A stretch of 64,000 bases of DNA from VRUE01 sp963703895. Its GTDB lineage: Bacteria > Actinomycetota > Thermoleophilia > Solirubrobacterales > 70-9. The translations under genes and the position numbers were made by a program. The stretch covers positions 806,001 through 870,000 of the forward strand of contig CAVPFX010000002.1 of assembly GCA_963703895.1 (NCBI GenBank). Reading direction: 5' to 3'. Positions 16,082-24,646 of the stretch are shown here, piece by piece. The notes beneath the pieces are model-generated. The model ran no database searches. It was not told the DNA's origin and saw nothing but the letters and a program-made list of their open reading frames with translations. The first letter of the stretch is position 1. Each line of letters starts with the position of its first letter.

Positions 16082-16294
16082 ATGACGCGAACGAACATCG
16101 AGATCGACGACGTGCTTGTCGATCGCGCGATGCGCCTTTACCGACTGCGCAGCAAGCGTGAGGCGGTTGATCTGGCTCTGCGCCGATTGGTCGGCGAGCC
16201 GATGAGCCGTGAGGAGGCGCTGGCGGCCGAGGGCACCGGCTGGGCCGGCGATCTGGTCGAGATTCGCTCGCGAGACGAGATCCGCGAGCCGTGA
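16082..16294 (+). CDS. vapB: VapB-type antitoxin
   Basis: The 70-residue protein opens with TRTNIEIDDVLVDRAMRLY and continues RSKREAVDLALRRLVG, the ribbon-helix-helix DNA-binding fold of VapB antitoxins (VapB_antitoxin type 2). The acidic C terminus (WAGDLVEIRSRDEIREP) would thread into the toxin active site. The frame is open from 16001, but ATG 16082 follows the TATAAA box by 6 nt and precedes the conserved fold. It overlaps vapC by 4 nt. Confidence 0.92.
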   Translation: MTRTNIEIDDVLVDRAMRLYRLRSKREAVDLALRRLVGEPMSREEALAAEGTGWAGDLVEIRSRDEIREP

Positions 16295-16692
16295 TCCTCG
16301 TCGACAGCTCCGCCTGGATCGAGTTTCTTCGCGCCACCGGCAGCCCCGCCCACCTGCAGGTGCGCGCGGCGTTGCAGCAGAAGGTTAAGTTGGCGTGCAC
16401 CGATGTGGTCGTGATGGAGATCCTCGCTGGGGCCCGCGACGACGCGGACCGCGACCGCCTGCGGCGCCTGCTCTACGGAGTCGAGTTCCTCGCGGTAGAA
16501 GGTCCTGCTGACTATGAGCAGGCCGCCGAGCTGTACCGCGCCTGCCGGGCCGGCGGTGAGACGCCGCGCAAGTTGAGTGATTGCCTGATCGCTGTGGTGG
16601 CGATGCGAAATGAGGCAACGCTGCTCTGCGAAGACGCCGATTTCCTCGCGATCGCGCGCCACTCCCCGCTGCGGCTTGTCGCCAGCCCATAG
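16291..16692 (+). CDS. vapC: VapC PIN-domain ribonuclease toxin
   Basis: The 133-residue toxin shows the VapC order of catalytic acids: ILVDSSAWIEFLR (Asp4), VVVMEILAG (Glu near 43), KLSDCLIAVVAMR (Asp near 96) and EDADFLAIA (Asp near 115). It starts on GTG 16291 within the antitoxin stop (GTGA), so toxin synthesis depends on antitoxin translation. It is unrelated in detail to the PIN toxin at 12531. Confidence 0.92.
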   Translation: MILVDSSAWIEFLRATGSPAHLQVRAALQQKVKLACTDVVVMEILAGARDDADRDRLRRLLYGVEFLAVEGPADYEQAAELYRACRAGGETPRKLSDCLIAVVAMRNEATLLCEDADFLAIARHSPLRLVASP

Positions 16693-16751
16693 CACTACGG
16701 CCGCCGCCGCAAGACCTCCCGCGCGGTGTGCTTGGTGCACACCCTTGCGAT

Positions 16752-16757
16752 TAGACT
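16752..16757 (+). promoter_or_regulatory. Leaderless -10 box (TAGACT)
   Basis: TAGACT ends 8 nt before ATG 16766; no Shine-Dalgarno is seen. Confidence 0.4.
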
Positions 16758-16765
16758 GTCGGTCG

Positions 16766-17239
16766 ATGTCGAGCGTCGAGATAGATGGTGTCGAGGGCAT
16801 GCAGGCGCTGCTTGGGCAGGAGATTGGCCCGAGCGAGTGGCGCACGGTTACGCAGGCGGACATCGACACCTTCGCTGACCTCTCGGGCGATGACCAGTGG
16901 ATCCACGTCGACGTCGAGCGGGCCAAGGCCGAGAGCCCCTTCGGCACCACGATCGCCCACGGCAACCTCACCCTTTCTCTCGTCGACGGCTTCCGCAAGG
17001 AACTGATCTCCGCCACCGGCTTCGCCCTCGGCGTCAACTACGGCTGGAACAAGATCCGCTTCCCCGCCCCGGTTCCCGTCGACTCCAAGGTCCGCGGTCG
17101 CGCCGAGGTCGTCTCCGTAGACGAGAAGGGCGGCGGCTGGTACGAGGTCGTCACCCGCTTCACCCTCGATGTCGAGGGCAACGAGAAGCCGTGTTTCGTC
17201 GGTGACTCGGTGACGCGCGTGATGGCGCCCACCAGCTAA
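16766..17239 (+). CDS. MaoC-like (R)-specific hydratase family protein
   Basis: The 157-residue single-hotdog protein carries the hydratase 2 motif: FADLSGDDQWIHVDVERAKA followed by FGTTIAHGNLTLSL, with the catalytic Asp and His. Members hydrate trans-2-enoyl-CoA to (R)-3-hydroxyacyl-CoA in fatty-acid or PHA metabolism. The start follows a TAGACT box; earlier in-frame codons lie over vapC. No metabolic neighbour narrows the substrate. Confidence 0.9.
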   Translation: MSSVEIDGVEGMQALLGQEIGPSEWRTVTQADIDTFADLSGDDQWIHVDVERAKAESPFGTTIAHGNLTLSLVDGFRKELISATGFALGVNYGWNKIRFPAPVPVDSKVRGRAEVVSVDEKGGGWYEVVTRFTLDVEGNEKPCFVGDSVTRVMAPTS

Positions 17240-17279
17240 GCCAGCGAATTGTAGTTCGGTGAGCGCCGGGGATCGAAGC

Positions 17280-17285
17280 TAGGCT
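17280..17285 (+). promoter_or_regulatory. Leaderless -10 box (TAGGCT)
   Basis: TAGGCT ends 6 nt before ATG 17292, with no Shine-Dalgarno in between. Confidence 0.4.
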
Positions 17286-17291
17286 GGCTCC

Positions 17292-17786
17292 ATGGTTGTG
17301 CTTCTAGGAGTGGTTGGATCTCTGGTCGGGGTAGTCGTGGGCGCTTTTCTGACTCGCTGGATAGATGCAGGGTATGAGCGGCGGCAGGAGGTTCGAGGAG
17401 CTGTGGCTTCTGCCCTGACTCTCCAGGGGGAGCTCATTGATGCAGAGGCGGGCATCGAAGTAATGATCGAGGACAAAGAAGGCACGACCGCCTTTTTGTT
17501 CCCGGGTCTTGCTGGGGCTTGGGAGGATCATCGAGAGGTCCTACTGGCCGTAGGTATGCCGCACAGTGATTGGATGTCTCTTGCGAGCACGTTCCGCCAG
17601 CTTCTAGAGGTGACTACTCACTTGAAGGGTTTCAGTGGGGGAGAAATAGATGACGAGGGCATCGAGTTTTTGAAATCTCTTTGCCAGGATTGCGTAAACG
17701 GCCGCGCTCATCTCAAACCGTTCGTTGTCGAAGCGACGAAAATCCCAATGATGCGGCCGACTCAGATTTTCAATCAGGGAAAGTAA
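17292..17786 (+). CDS. Membrane-anchored protein of unknown function
   Basis: The 164-residue product has one N-terminal membrane helix (about 3-22) followed by a mostly helical soluble part, starting DAGYERRQEVRGAVASAL. No family is recognised. Its base composition is clearly more AT-rich than its neighbours (for example TTT, AAA and ATA codons), which suggests recent acquisition. It stops 3 nt before the convergent SRPBCC gene. Confidence 0.6.
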   Translation: MVVLLGVVGSLVGVVVGAFLTRWIDAGYERRQEVRGAVASALTLQGELIDAEAGIEVMIEDKEGTTAFLFPGLAGAWEDHREVLLAVGMPHSDWMSLASTFRQLLEVTTHLKGFSGGEIDDEGIEFLKSLCQDCVNGRAHLKPFVVEATKIPMMRPTQIFNQGK

Positions 17787-17789
17787 TCG

Positions 17790-18224
17790 TCACGCGGCGG
17801 CGGTTTTCGCCAGCTCGACCACGGCTTGTTGGGCGCCCGGCAGGGCTCGCGCCGCGGCCGGCCCCATGATCCGGCGCCACAGGGGCGCCAGCGGTCCCTC
17901 GATGTAGATGGTGTTGGTGAGGCGGCTGCCGCCGTTCTCGGTGGGTTCGATCAGGTGGCGGTGTCCCATGCGGGCGCCGGGGAGACGGGACTCGTCGGTG
18001 AAGAGGTGGCCGTCCTTGAACTCGACGACGTGGAAGCGCAGGCGCAGGCCGGTGTTGAACGCGATCCTTGCCGTGGCGCCGAGCGCCAGCGGGCCGTCGA
18101 GACTGGCGCGTTTGATCTCGGCGTTCCACTTGGGCCAGGCGTCGGCGTCGGCGTAGGCCCTCTTCCAGATGGAGGCCGGGGTGACCCCGGCCTCCAGTGT
18201 GCTCGTCGTCTCCCAGCGGCTCAC
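17790..18224 (-). CDS. SRPBCC family protein
   Basis: The 144-residue protein fits the START/Bet v 1-like (SRPBCC, polyketide cyclase-like) fold: an N-terminal strand, WKRAYADADAWPKWNAEIKRA, and the central strands including RMGHRHLIEPTENGGSRLT. These bind hydrophobic ligands or act as cyclases or stress proteins; no specific role is apparent. The gene begins 4 nt after the cupredoxin gene on the same strand, so the two are likely co-transcribed. Confidence 0.8.
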   Translation of the reverse strand: MSRWETTSTLEAGVTPASIWKRAYADADAWPKWNAEIKRASLDGPLALGATARIAFNTGLRLRFHVVEFKDGHLFTDESRLPGARMGHRHLIEPTENGGSRLTNTIYIEGPLAPLWRRIMGPAAARALPGAQQAVVELAKTAAA

Positions 18225-18227
18225 GTC

Positions 18228-18683
18228 TTACTTGACGGTGAGCGTGCCTTCCATGCCGGCTTCACGGTGGCCGGGGACCGAACAAAAGAAGGTGTAGGTA
18301 CCGGGCTTAAGGTCGACGGTGGCCGAGTCGGTGCCGTCGGCGATCAGTTCGGTGCCGCCCACCTCTTTACCGCTCGAGTCTTCGATCTGCACGTCGTGAG
18401 TGAGTGACTGGGGGTTGTCGAATTCGATCGTTACTTTGCCCGCTTTGGAGGTGGCGCTGGTGGACGTGTAGGCGAGGTCGCCACCCGGATCGGCCTCGAA
18501 GGCGAGGACCGAGCTAGAGCCACCGCCGGAGCTTTCTTCCTTTGCCGCACCGCCCCCTGCGTTGGTCGATTCTCCGCCGCCACTGGTCGTGGTGGTACTG
18601 GAGCTGTCGTCGCTACTGCTGCCGCAGGCGACGAGGGCCAGCGCTGCGAGGGCGAGAACTAGAAAGGCGACGAGCTTCTTCAT
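18228..18683 (-). CDS. Cupredoxin-domain lipoprotein
   Basis: The 151-residue protein starts MKKLVAFLVLALAALALVAC, a lipoprotein signal with lipobox LVAC. A Ser/Thr/Gly linker leads to a plastocyanin-type domain with the copper ligands His (SLTHDV) and Cys-x-x-x-x-His-x-x-x-x-Met (CSVPGHREAGM). It should be a membrane-tethered blue copper electron carrier outside the cell. AGGACT upstream supports ATG 18683 although the frame is open to 18791. Confidence 0.88.
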   Translation of the reverse strand: MKKLVAFLVLALAALALVACGSSSDDSSSTTTTSGGGESTNAGGGAAKEESSGGGSSSVLAFEADPGGDLAYTSTSATSKAGKVTIEFDNPQSLTHDVQIEDSSGKEVGGTELIADGTDSATVDLKPGTYTFFCSVPGHREAGMEGTLTVK

Positions 18684-18759
18684 TGCGGGGAGTCCTTTCC
18701 TGGGGGGACGAATGCTCAGGGGAGACTGTAACTGGATACGGGGTGGCCGCGGGTGTGGT

Positions 18760-19590
18760 TCAGCGGCCGTGGAACTCGGGTTTGCCGCCACCGAAAAAGG
18801 CCTCGACGCCGTTGCGCAGGTCCTCGGTCGCCATGCTGTCGGCGATGCCGTGGCGCTCCAGTTGCAGGTGCTCGGTAAGCGTGTGCTCGATGCTGCTGTT
18901 GGCCAGTGTCTTTGCCATGCGCACGTAGTGCGGAGCCTTGGCGGCCAGCTCCCCGGCCTTGGCCCGCGCGGCGCCCATCAGGTCGTCGGGCGCGACGACC
19001 TCGGCCACGATCCGCTCGGAGAGCGCGTCCTCGGCCTTCATGTTGGGGTCCTCTAGCAGCAGTTCCAGCGCTCGGCTCGGCCCGACCACGCGGGGCAGGA
19101 AGTAGGTCATGCCGCCATCGGGGGAGGCGCCGATGCGGCCGTAGGCGGGGGCGAAGAAGGCGGACTCGGAGGCGATGCGGATGTCGCAGGCGAGCGCCAG
19201 CGAGAAGCCGGCGCCGGCGGCCGGGCCGTTGACCGCGCAGATCACCGGGCAGGGGATCCGGCGCAGGTCGACGATCGCGGCGTGCAGCGCCTCGGCGCCG
19301 CGGCGCACTTCCGAGGGCAGGTCGATCTCGTCGCTCTCGACCCCGCGCTGGAACCAGGTGACGTCGCCGCCGGCGCAGAAGGCCTTGCCGGAGCCGGTGA
19401 CGATCAGCGCCCGGATCGGCGCCCGGTCGGCGAGCCAGGCGAAGGCGACGGTCATCTCACCGATCATCTCGGGGCTCATCGCGTTGAAGGCGTCGGGGCG
19501 GTCGAGGGTGAGGGTGGCGATCTCGCCGTCGATCTCGATCCGAAGCGTGTTCAGCTCGGGCGGGGCGCTGGTCAGGGTCTCGGGGGTCAT
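18760..19590 (-). CDS. Enoyl-CoA hydratase/isomerase family protein
   Basis: The 276-residue protein is a crotonase: the CoA-binding AFNAMSPEM, the first oxyanion-hole loop KAFCAGGDV near 75, CAVNGPAAGAGFSLALACD near 125 and the Glu/Asp region GRIGASPDGGMTYFL near 150. In that last motif the usual catalytic Glu of hydratases (LGIxPE) is replaced by Asp-Gly-Gly, as in many isomerase-like members. The reaction is an acyl-CoA double-bond hydration or isomerisation. GGAGAG precedes ATG 19590. It is divergent from uvrC. Confidence 0.87.
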   Translation of the reverse strand: MTPETLTSAPPELNTLRIEIDGEIATLTLDRPDAFNAMSPEMIGEMTVAFAWLADRAPIRALIVTGSGKAFCAGGDVTWFQRGVESDEIDLPSEVRRGAEALHAAIVDLRRIPCPVICAVNGPAAGAGFSLALACDIRIASESAFFAPAYGRIGASPDGGMTYFLPRVVGPSRALELLLEDPNMKAEDALSERIVAEVVAPDDLMGAARAKAGELAAKAPHYVRMAKTLANSSIEHTLTEHLQLERHGIADSMATEDLRNGVEAFFGGGKPEFHGR

Positions 19591-19655
19591 CTCGCTCTCC
19601 GTGGTGTCTGGGAAGTCTTCACCGGCGGGTGACTTTGGCCGGGTGGCCAGGAGCC

Positions 19656-19661
19656 TACTCT
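19656..19661 (+). promoter_or_regulatory. Leaderless -10 box (TACTCT) for uvrC
   Basis: TACTCT ends 7 nt before GTG 19669; no Shine-Dalgarno, so the uvrC message is probably leaderless. Confidence 0.5.
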
Positions 19662-19668
19662 TTGACCC

Positions 19669-21567
19669 GTGAGCGCAGGCGCCGACAACAGGGAGCTCTC
19701 GCGAGCGGAACGGATCGCCCAGCAGCGCCGCGAGCTGCCCGATTCCCCGGGCGTCTACCTCTTTCACGGTGCCGATGGCGAGACGCTTTACGTCGGCAAG
19801 GCGCGCTCGATCCGCAAACGGGTCGCTTCGCATTTCTCAGCCGGCGGTGAGAGTCGGTTGACCTCGCGGGTCGACCACATCGAGTGCCTGGTCACCTCGA
19901 CCGAGGCCGAGGCGCTGCTGACCGAGCAGACCTTCATCAAGCGCCACCGGCCGCGCTTCAACATCCGCCTGCGCGACGACAAGTCCTACCCCTACGTCTG
20001 CGTCAGCCTCGACGAGGACTACCCGCGGGTCTACTTCACCCGCGAGAAGCACCGGCCGGGCCGCGCCTACTTCGGCCCCTTCTCCAGCGCCAAGCGGGTG
20101 CGCGAGACGCTCGATCTGCTCGGCAAGCTCTTCCAGTTCCGCACCTGCGAGGGGGCGGAGCCCGGTCGCCGCTCCGGCAGCCCCTGCCTCGACTACTTCA
20201 TCAAGCGCTGCGGGGCGCCCTGCGTCGGTTACGTCAGCCGCGAGGAGTACCGCCACAACATCGACGCGATCGTCGATTTCCTCTCGGGCCGCTACCGCCA
20301 GGTCGAGGCCGACGAGCGGGCCAAGATGGAGGCGGCGGCGGGGCTGCGCGAGTTCGAGCGGGCCGCTCTGCACCGCGACCGATTGGCGGCGATTCAGTCG
20401 CTGTTCGAGCGCCAGCGGGTCGCCGGCGGCACGGTCGGAACCGCTGACCTGATCGGGATCGCCGCCGAGGGGCAGGACGCCAACGCCCAGGTCTTCCAGG
20501 TCCGCGATGGGATCCTCGCCGAGCGCCAGAGCTTCTACCTCGACAACCAGGCCGAACGCGACCTCGCCGAGGTCGCCGAGGAGTTCGTCGGCCAGTACTA
20601 CTCGGCCTCGCCGGCGATGCCGCGCACGGTGATCGTCGGGCCCTACCTGGCTGAGCGCGCCGAGCTGTTGGAAGCGGCGCTGAGCGAGCGCCGCGGCAGC
20701 GCGGTCGAGGTGCGGGTCGCCGAGCGCGGCGACAAGCGGCGCTTGCGCGAGCTGGCCGAGCGCAATGCCAAGCTCGCCCTCGACCAGGACCGCCTGCGCC
20801 GCGAGCACCGCCGCCAGCGCCGGGTCGAGTCGCTGGCCAGCCTGCGCGACGCGCTCAGCATGGCCGACCTGCCGGTGCGGATCGAGGGCTTCGACATCTC
20901 CAACATCGGCGGCGAGCACACCGTTGCCTCGATGGTGGTGTTTGAGGGGGGTGCGACCAAGAAGGCCGACTACCGGCGCTTCCGCGTGCGCGGCGAAGGT
21001 GGCGAAGGACGCGGCGACGGTCCCGACGACTTCGCCTCGATGGAAGAGATCCTGGGACGGCGGATGAATCGCTATCTCGAGCAGGTCGATCTTTCGCCGC
21101 ACGACAGCAAGCGCGACGCCAGCTTTTCCGCGCTGCCTTCGCTGATCATGATCGACGGCGGCAAGGGCCAGCTCGCAGCGGGGATACGGGCGCTGAAGCC
21201 CTTCGTCGATCGCGGCGTCACCGTGGTCAGTCTCGCCAAGCGCGAGGAGGAGGTCTACGTGCCGGGTCGCTCGGAGCCGATCGACCTCGCCGCCGACTCG
21301 GAGGCCTCGAAGCTCTTGCAGCGAGTGCGCGACGAGGCGCACCGCTTCGCGATCGACCACCACCGCGGCCGTCGCGACCAGGCGATGACGGGCTCGGTGC
21401 TCGACGAGCTGAAGGGCATCGGGCCGGTGCGCAAGCGCGCCTTGCTGCAGCACTTCGGCTCTCCAGAGCGCTTCGTCGCCGCCACTCGCGAGGAACTCGA
21501 AATGGTGCCCGGCGTGCCTGGCAAGGTAGCCCGTGAGATCCACGAGCAACTGAACAGGACCGGCTGA
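19669..21567 (+). CDS. uvrC: Excinuclease ABC subunit C (UvrC)
   Basis: UvrC makes both incisions in nucleotide excision repair. The 632 residues show the GIY-YIG nuclease at the N terminus (PGVYLFHGADGETLYVGKA), the Cys-rich linker with PCLDYFIKRCGAPC, a UVR helix pair near 205-240, the RNase H-like nuclease (IEGFDISNIGGEHTVASMV, with the metal Asp) and C-terminal helix-hairpin-helix repeats (LKGIGPVRKRALLQHFGS). The length is standard. It overlaps rapZ by 1 nt. Confidence 0.97.
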   Translation: MSAGADNRELSRAERIAQQRRELPDSPGVYLFHGADGETLYVGKARSIRKRVASHFSAGGESRLTSRVDHIECLVTSTEAEALLTEQTFIKRHRPRFNIRLRDDKSYPYVCVSLDEDYPRVYFTREKHRPGRAYFGPFSSAKRVRETLDLLGKLFQFRTCEGAEPGRRSGSPCLDYFIKRCGAPCVGYVSREEYRHNIDAIVDFLSGRYRQVEADERAKMEAAAGLREFERAALHRDRLAAIQSLFERQRVAGGTVGTADLIGIAAEGQDANAQVFQVRDGILAERQSFYLDNQAERDLAEVAEEFVGQYYSASPAMPRTVIVGPYLAERAELLEAALSERRGSAVEVRVAERGDKRRLRELAERNAKLALDQDRLRREHRRQRRVESLASLRDALSMADLPVRIEGFDISNIGGEHTVASMVVFEGGATKKADYRRFRVRGEGGEGRGDGPDDFASMEEILGRRMNRYLEQVDLSPHDSKRDASFSALPSLIMIDGGKGQLAAGIRALKPFVDRGVTVVSLAKREEEVYVPGRSEPIDLAADSEASKLLQRVRDEAHRFAIDHHRGRRDQAMTGSVLDELKGIGPVRKRALLQHFGSPERFVAATREELEMVPGVPGKVAREIHEQLNRTG

Positions 21568-22493
21568 TGGCGAGCACCGGAGAAGCCCCGAAAGTGGATG
21601 CCGAGCGCGACGGCGCCGACCCCGCCCGCGAGGTGGAGCTGGTCGTCATCACCGGCCATTCCGGCGCCGGCAAGTCGGAAGCGATCGCAGCCTTCGAGGA
21701 CGGCGGCTACTTCTGCGTCGACAACCTGCCGCCGCGGATGATCGGCAGCCTCGGCGAGCTCTTCCGCCACGAGGGCAGCGGCGTCGAGTGCGCCGCGGTC
21801 GTCTCCGACGTGCGCGGTGGCGACTACTTCGACGACCTGCTGCAGGTGCTCGACGACCTCCAGGCCGACGGGCTGAAACCGACCGTGCTCTTCCTCGAGG
21901 CCGACGAGGAGACGCTGGTCGACCGCTACAAGGAGACCCGCCGTCGCCACCCGCTGGCGCCGGAAGGGCGGATCGTCGATGGCATCCGCGCCGAGCGCGA
22001 GCTGCTGGCGCCGTTGCGCGAGCGCGCTGACGTGGTGATGGACACCGGCAACCTGACCGGGGCGATGCTGCGGCGGCGGATCGCCGAGGACATGCTCGGC
22101 CACCACGAGACCGGCAAGATGGCGCTGACCCTGCTCACCTTTGGCTTCAAGAACGGGCCGCCGCACGACGCCGACCTCACCCTCGACGTCCGCTTCCTGC
22201 CCAACCCGCACTACGTCGACGACCTGCGCCCGCTGACCGGCCTCGACAAGCGCGTGCGCGACTACGTCGAGGCCGGCACCCAGGCCGGCGAGTTCTACGG
22301 GCGGCTATTGCCGCTACTCGACTTCCTCGTCCCCGCCTACGTCGCCGAGGGCAAGAGCCACCTGACGATCGCGATCGGCTGCACCGGCGGCCGCCACCGC
22401 TCGATCACCGTCGCCGACCGCATCCGCCGCGAGCTCGAGGAGCGCGAGGACGTCGTCGTCCACCTGAAGCATCGCGACACCGAGGTGGACTAA
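21567..22493 (+). CDS. rapZ: RapZ/YvcJ-family nucleotide-binding protein
   Basis: The 308-residue protein has Walker A GHSGAGKSEAIAAFED near 30, the GYFCVDNLPP motif, and the C-terminal domain with GCTGGRHRSITVADRI. RapZ-type proteins bind nucleotides and small RNAs; in Gram-positives (YvcJ) the gene is part of the conserved uvrC-rapZ-yvcK-whiA cluster. Here the next genes are unrelated, so yvcK and whiA are absent from their usual place. It starts inside the uvrC stop codon (TGATG). Confidence 0.96.
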   Translation: MASTGEAPKVDAERDGADPAREVELVVITGHSGAGKSEAIAAFEDGGYFCVDNLPPRMIGSLGELFRHEGSGVECAAVVSDVRGGDYFDDLLQVLDDLQADGLKPTVLFLEADEETLVDRYKETRRRHPLAPEGRIVDGIRAERELLAPLRERADVVMDTGNLTGAMLRRRIAEDMLGHHETGKMALTLLTFGFKNGPPHDADLTLDVRFLPNPHYVDDLRPLTGLDKRVRDYVEAGTQAGEFYGRLLPLLDFLVPAYVAEGKSHLTIAIGCTGGRHRSITVADRIRRELEEREDVVVHLKHRDTEVD

Positions 22494-22514
22494 GGCGGCG
22501 GTTTCGCCCGCTCC

Positions 22515-23153
22515 TTATTCGATTCGTTCCCAGGTGCCACAGCCGTCGGTTTGGAAGTAGGGAGTTTCGACGGTCGCGATCTGCTGTCCTGTTCCGTTTT
22601 CGTTGCTCGCGATGTCGTAAGGGTCGGCGCTGTTGAGCGTGGCCCAGTAGCAGTTGGCCCCTCCAGGGGCTCGGTAGGTCCCTGGGATGTAGTCCACTTC
22701 AGCCTTCCAGGTCCCATCTTCAATCGTGCTGAGTGCGGCTTCGTGTTCAGCGTCTCCGAGTGAGCCTTCGAGCCCTTCGAGTTCGGCTTCAACGCTGCTG
22801 ACTTCAGACTTCAGCGACGCGAGCTTGTCGGTTGCCTGATTGGTTTCTCCTACGGCATTTCCCCTGATGCGCGCAGCCTTGTGGCGAGCTTCTTCGAGAA
22901 TCTTGCTCTGGAGCTCTTCGATGCGCTCAGCTCGTTCTTTGGCTCTTGCTTGGCTGTCCTGGGATTCCGCAAGCTGATCTTCGAGCGAGGAGACTTCATT
23001 TTCCAGGTCACTCTTGTCGCTGGACGCAACGGCGCCACCGATGCCGAGCAGGAGCAGAGCTCCTACGACGCCGATGGTCCACTTGACCCAGGTCGGCAGC
23101 TTCTGCCACGGGTTGTTCCTCCAGCTCTCTACGGCGGACCGCTCTGGTTCCAT
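22515..23153 (-). CDS. Membrane-anchored coiled-coil protein with CYW domain
   Basis: The 212-residue protein has a short basic/aromatic N terminus, one membrane helix (WTIGVVGALLLLGIGGAVAS, about 24-43), a coiled coil (about 45-140, SLEDQLAES through SVEAELEGLEGSLG) and a C-terminal extracytoplasmic domain with IPGTYRAPGGANCYWATL and a GCGTWERI end, a form seen in secreted actinobacterial proteins of unknown role. GGGGAGG upstream fixes ATG 23153. Its codons are more AT-rich than those of its neighbours. Confidence 0.75.
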   Translation of the reverse strand: MEPERSAVESWRNNPWQKLPTWVKWTIGVVGALLLLGIGGAVASSDKSDLENEVSSLEDQLAESQDSQARAKERAERIEELQSKILEEARHKAARIRGNAVGETNQATDKLASLKSEVSSVEAELEGLEGSLGDAEHEAALSTIEDGTWKAEVDYIPGTYRAPGGANCYWATLNSADPYDIASNENGTGQQIATVETPYFQTDGCGTWERIE

Positions 23154-23213
23154 CGATGCCTCCCCAACATGGTTTCGTAAAGGAACGCAGCAATACTCCA
23201 TGTTCTTCCGGAG

Positions 23214-23684
23214 CTAGCGCAGCTTCACGCCTTCGGCGATGCGCTCGGGCGGGCCTGAGGTCTCGATCGCGGCTGTGATCTCCGCGGCCGCTCGGCCCGA
23301 GCGTTGCCACCCCTTGACCGCGTAGGAGGCCGAGCGCTCGGCGGCATCGAGGTTCTCGGCCTCAATGGTCCAGGGCCGTCGCAGCACAAAGCGGCCCACA
23401 AGTCCCGAGCCGAGCACCAGGATCACCAGGATCAGCTCAAACGCGAGGCCAATTAGAGGGAGGAGCACGATGGCGATGAGGGCGATGAGGACCGAGAGGG
23501 CGATGCTCGCCCAGACGCTGTCGCCGAAGTCGACGAACCAGAAGCTCTCGAAAAGACCCTCCCCGGTGCCATCTTCGCGGTACTCGCGGAAGCGACGACG
23601 GACATCTGGAAGCGGGCGGTCGAGCCACCGTCGGCGCACCCGCCAGCGGGCCCCGTCAGGGGAAGTCACCTGCCTGCCTCCCAT
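23214..23684 (-). CDS. Membrane protein of unknown function
   Basis: The 156-residue protein has a basic N-terminal segment (WRVRRRWLDRPLPDVRRRFREY), two membrane helices between about 55 and 100, then RRPWTIEAENLDAAERSASYAVKG and a soluble helical tail. The central part resembles small actinobacterial membrane proteins without assigned function. It is divergent from the ABC exporter gene. Confidence 0.65.
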   Translation of the reverse strand: MGGRQVTSPDGARWRVRRRWLDRPLPDVRRRFREYREDGTGEGLFESFWFVDFGDSVWASIALSVLIALIAIVLLPLIGLAFELILVILVLGSGLVGRFVLRRPWTIEAENLDAAERSASYAVKGWQRSGRAAAEITAAIETSGPPERIAEGVKLR

Positions 23685-23713
23685 CTCTAGGCAAGTCTAA
23701 GCCCGCCTCTCCA

Positions 23714-23719
23714 TAGAAT
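23714..23719 (+). promoter_or_regulatory. -10 box (TAGAAT) for ABC exporter
   Basis: TAGAAT lies 9 nt before TTG 23729, so the exporter message probably has almost no leader. Confidence 0.4.
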
Positions 23720-23728
23720 CGCCCGGCT

Positions 23729-24585
23729 TTGCCCGAACCCGTCATCTCAATCCGCGGCCTGCGCAAGAGCTATGGCGATTTCGAGGCCGTGCGGGGGATC
23801 GATCTCGAGGTCGAGGCCGGCGAGGTCTTTGCCTTCCTCGGACCCAACGGGGCCGGCAAGACGACCACGGTCGAGATCCTCGAGGGGTACCGCAAGCGCA
23901 GCGGGGGGAGGTCTCGGTTCTGGGCGAGGACCCGCAGCGCGGCGGCCGCGCCTGGCGCGAGCGGATTGGGATCGTCCTGCAGAGCTGCCGGCTCGACCCC
24001 TACCTGACCGTGCGCGAGTCACTTGGCCTCTACGCCGGCTACTACCGGGCGCCGCGGCCGGTCGACGAGGTGATCGAGCTGGTTGGCCTCACCGGCAAGG
24101 CCGACGCCCGGGCTCGCGGCCTCTCCGGTGGCCAGCAGCGCCGCCTCGACGTCGGCATGGCCCTGGTCGGCGATCCCGAGCTGCTCTTCCTCGACGAGCC
24201 GACGACGGGCTTCGACCCGGCGGCCCGGCGCCAGGCCTGGGAGACGATCGCCGGCCTGCGCGACCTCGGCAAGACCGTCTTCCTCACCACCCACTACATG
24301 GACGAGGCACAGCGGCTCGCCGACCGGGTGATGGTCATAGTCGGCGGCGAGATCGCCGCCGCCGGAACGCCCGAGGACCTCGGTGATCGCGACCGGCTGC
24401 CGACGACGATCAGCTATCGCCTGAACGGCGAGGAGGTCACGGTGCGGACGCAAACGCCGGTCGCCGACCTGCACGAGCTGACTGGCCGCGCCGTAGAGCA
24501 GGGATTGGCGCTCGAGGACCTGGAAGTGACCCGTCCCAGCCTCGAGGACGTCTACCTCTCGCTCACCTCGGAGGAGGCGGAGTGA
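23729..24585 (+). CDS. ABC-2 type exporter ATP-binding protein (frameshifted)
   Basis: The gene encodes a DrrA/CcmA-like exporter ATPase but is split. The first frame (23729-24007) holds Walker A in FLGPNGAGKTTTVEILEGY; the second (from about 23905 to 24585) holds LSGGQQRRLDVGMALVG, Walker B LLFLDEPTTGFDP and the H-loop THYMDEAQRL. The frames meet at a run of six G at 23903-23908; one additional G restores a continuous reading through SVLGEDPQ and the Q-loop region (IGIVLQSCRL) into the second part. A homopolymer sequencing error is the likeliest cause. TTG 23729 is the start. The permease follows, separated by repeat 24590-24638. Confidence 0.85.
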
Positions 24586-24589
24586 CGGG

Positions 24590-24638
24590 CTTCCGGTGCG
24601 CTTTTTGCACCCCACAGCCACATAAAGCGCACCGGAAG
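24590..24638. repeat. 49-bp palindromic repeat, copy 1
   Basis: Arms CTTCCGGTGCGCTTT (24590-24604) and its exact complement (24624-24638) flank a 19-nt loop. It starts 4 nt after the ATPase stop codon, and its 3' arm ends in GGAAG, which with the following G-run forms the Shine-Dalgarno of the permease start TTG 24647. The other copies are at 28917, 54347 and 57769. Confidence 0.9.
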
Positions 24639-24646
24639 GGGGGACG

